Assembly (NCBI RefSeq): GCF_009617895.1
Contig: NZ_BLAW01000001.1
Location: 1,603,001 to 1,667,000, forward strand
Source: Prolixibacter sp. SD074
GTDB lineage: Bacteria; Bacteroidota; Bacteroidia; Bacteroidales; Prolixibacteraceae
Direction: 5' to 3'
DNA length: 64,000 nt
The translations under genes and the position numbers were made by a program. Below the pieces are notes generated by a model. The model was not told the origin of the DNA, ran no database searches, and saw only the letters and a program-made list of their open reading frames with translations. Below are positions 63,245-64,000 of this stretch, in pieces (position 1 is the first letter of the stretch; each line of letters begins with the position of its first letter).

Positions 63245-64000
63245 TTATTTGGTTTGGCTATCGCGATATTCTTTCAAAAATTCTTCTGGTACAACCGATT
63301 TTTTTGCTTCGAAGTCGTAAAGCGTCTGTACTTTCAGGTTCAACAGCTCAATCCGGTAGTTGATGAGCGACTGTGCATATGCCATTTTTTTCTCCGAAAG
63401 CTGCGACTGATACAGGTTCAAATCCATGCTGGTCAGGTCACCATTCTGGTAACGTTCCAGGTTAATATCATACGTCAATTGTGCGTTCTTTTCGTTGATC
63501 TTCGCGATGTTAATCTGGTTTTTCATGTTTTGAAGGCTCCGCACCACCTGGCGAATATCCAGGACAATCTGGATTTTTTCATTATTCAGACTGAGTTGCT
63601 GCGTTTTTATGACCGCTTCCTGCGCCCGAATGTTCGCCTTCTTTTCGCCCCAATCCCACAGCGGAATATTAAATGCCACGTTCACACGCGGATTCCGGGT
63701 CGGGTTGTCATAAACATTTTTTAACTCCGGGTTGTCACCAAGCAAACCGTAGGTTATGTTCACATCACCGCGAAATTCATTGGCAGCTTTTACCTGAATC
63801 AAATCAAACTGCGAGTTCTCCACATTGATTTCCCTTTGCCTGATTTCCATGCGGGAGGACAAGCCGTGATCAATAGCCATTTTCTGGTCTACCGACACCG
63901 GTTTCACCTCTACATCGGCCATCACCGTAATCTCTTCATTGATATCCATTCCGATGTACTGCTTGAACTGATCTTTATAATTTTCCAGCGTTACTCGCTG
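63245..64000 (-). CDS. TolC family outer-membrane protein, cut by the window end
   Basis: This is the C-terminal ~252 residues of a TolC-like channel. The reading frame is open to the window edge at 64000, so its start lies outside; the internal ATG at 63949 is not the true start. Helical repeats with RMEIRQREINVENSQFDLIQ, QEAVIKTQQLSLNNEKIQI and a second-half NGDLTSMDLNLYQ are typical. It is the first gene of the five-gene efflux operon. Confidence 0.88.
   Translation of the reverse strand, partial: QRVTLENYKDQFKQYIGMDINEEITVMADVEVKPVSVDQKMAIDHGLSSRMEIRQREINVENSQFDLIQVKAANEFRGDVNITYGLLGDNPELKNVYDNPTRNPRVNVAFNIPLWDWGEKKANIRAQEAVIKTQQLSLNNEKIQIVLDIRQVVRSLQNMKNQINIAKINEKNAQLTYDINLERYQNGDLTSMDLNLYQSQLSEKKMAYAQSLINYRIELLNLKVQTLYDFEAKKSVVPEEFLKEYRDSQTK

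Overview
The window looks like a chromosomal segment of a Bacteroidota bacterium, most likely class Bacteroidia. A Prolixibacteraceae/Marinilabiliales-type organism is my guess, not a proof. The evidence is a SusC/SusD pair with a TonB-dependent receptor, LytS/LytTR two-component pairs, an HU-HIG DNA-binding protein, a DUF6261-type protein, promoter-like TAnnTTTG elements, and few Shine-Dalgarno sites. I saw no rRNA or tRNA gene.

Layout. 1-4.1 kb: a small membrane protein, a membrane-anchored metallophosphoesterase, a patatin-like lipase and a decayed CBS-domain gene. 4.4-20.6 kb: a complete C5-pathway heme cluster, all on the plus strand (hemA-hemC-hemD-hemB, then hemL-hemE-hemN-hemG/Y-hemF-hemH). 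It runs from glutamyl-tRNA to protoheme and carries both the oxygen-dependent (HemF) and radical-SAM (HemN) coproporphyrinogen oxidases. The cluster is split between hemB and hemL by a 4.5 kb repeat island (8.95-13.45 kb). The island holds a DUF6261 gene, 29-bp palindromes, an array of eight 41-bp repeats, and a REP-associated tyrosine transposase (RAYT). The RAYT reading frame contains REP-like palindromes, and its 3' end is tandemly duplicated and interrupted by a miniature inverted-repeat element.

20.6-32.6 kb: on the minus strand, a LytS/LytTR pair, then a DUF2147 protein, TolC, HlyD-type adaptor, MacB-like permease, ATPase and a beta-barrel protein (an ABC-type tripartite efflux operon). 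Next come a lipoprotein and two Spy-like periplasmic proteins, a degraded outer-membrane barrel gene, and a second LytS/LytTR pair on the plus strand. 32.8-44.5 kb: a phosphatase and M24 peptidase pair, a lipoprotein alpha/beta-hydrolase, an HU protein, sfsA with an adjacent miniature element, a membrane histidine kinase, an ATP-grasp-like protein, asnB and a GNAT acetyltransferase. 44.7-53.4 kb: an orphan SusC/SusD pair, a small secreted protein, a long KamA-family radical SAM protein and a DMT-type permease.

53.5-64 kb: an efflux operon on the minus strand, read as TolC (cut by the window end), lipoprotein adaptor, RND permease, a 1575-residue second RND permease, and an ABC-2-type permease. 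The second RND permease is fused in one reading frame to a complete ABC ATPase. The ATPase domain appears split by a membrane insertion between its first strand and the Walker A segment. This RND-ABC fusion and the RAYT/REP locus are the two most unusual things in the window.

All assignments come from reading motifs in the sequence and from family knowledge. No database search was run.
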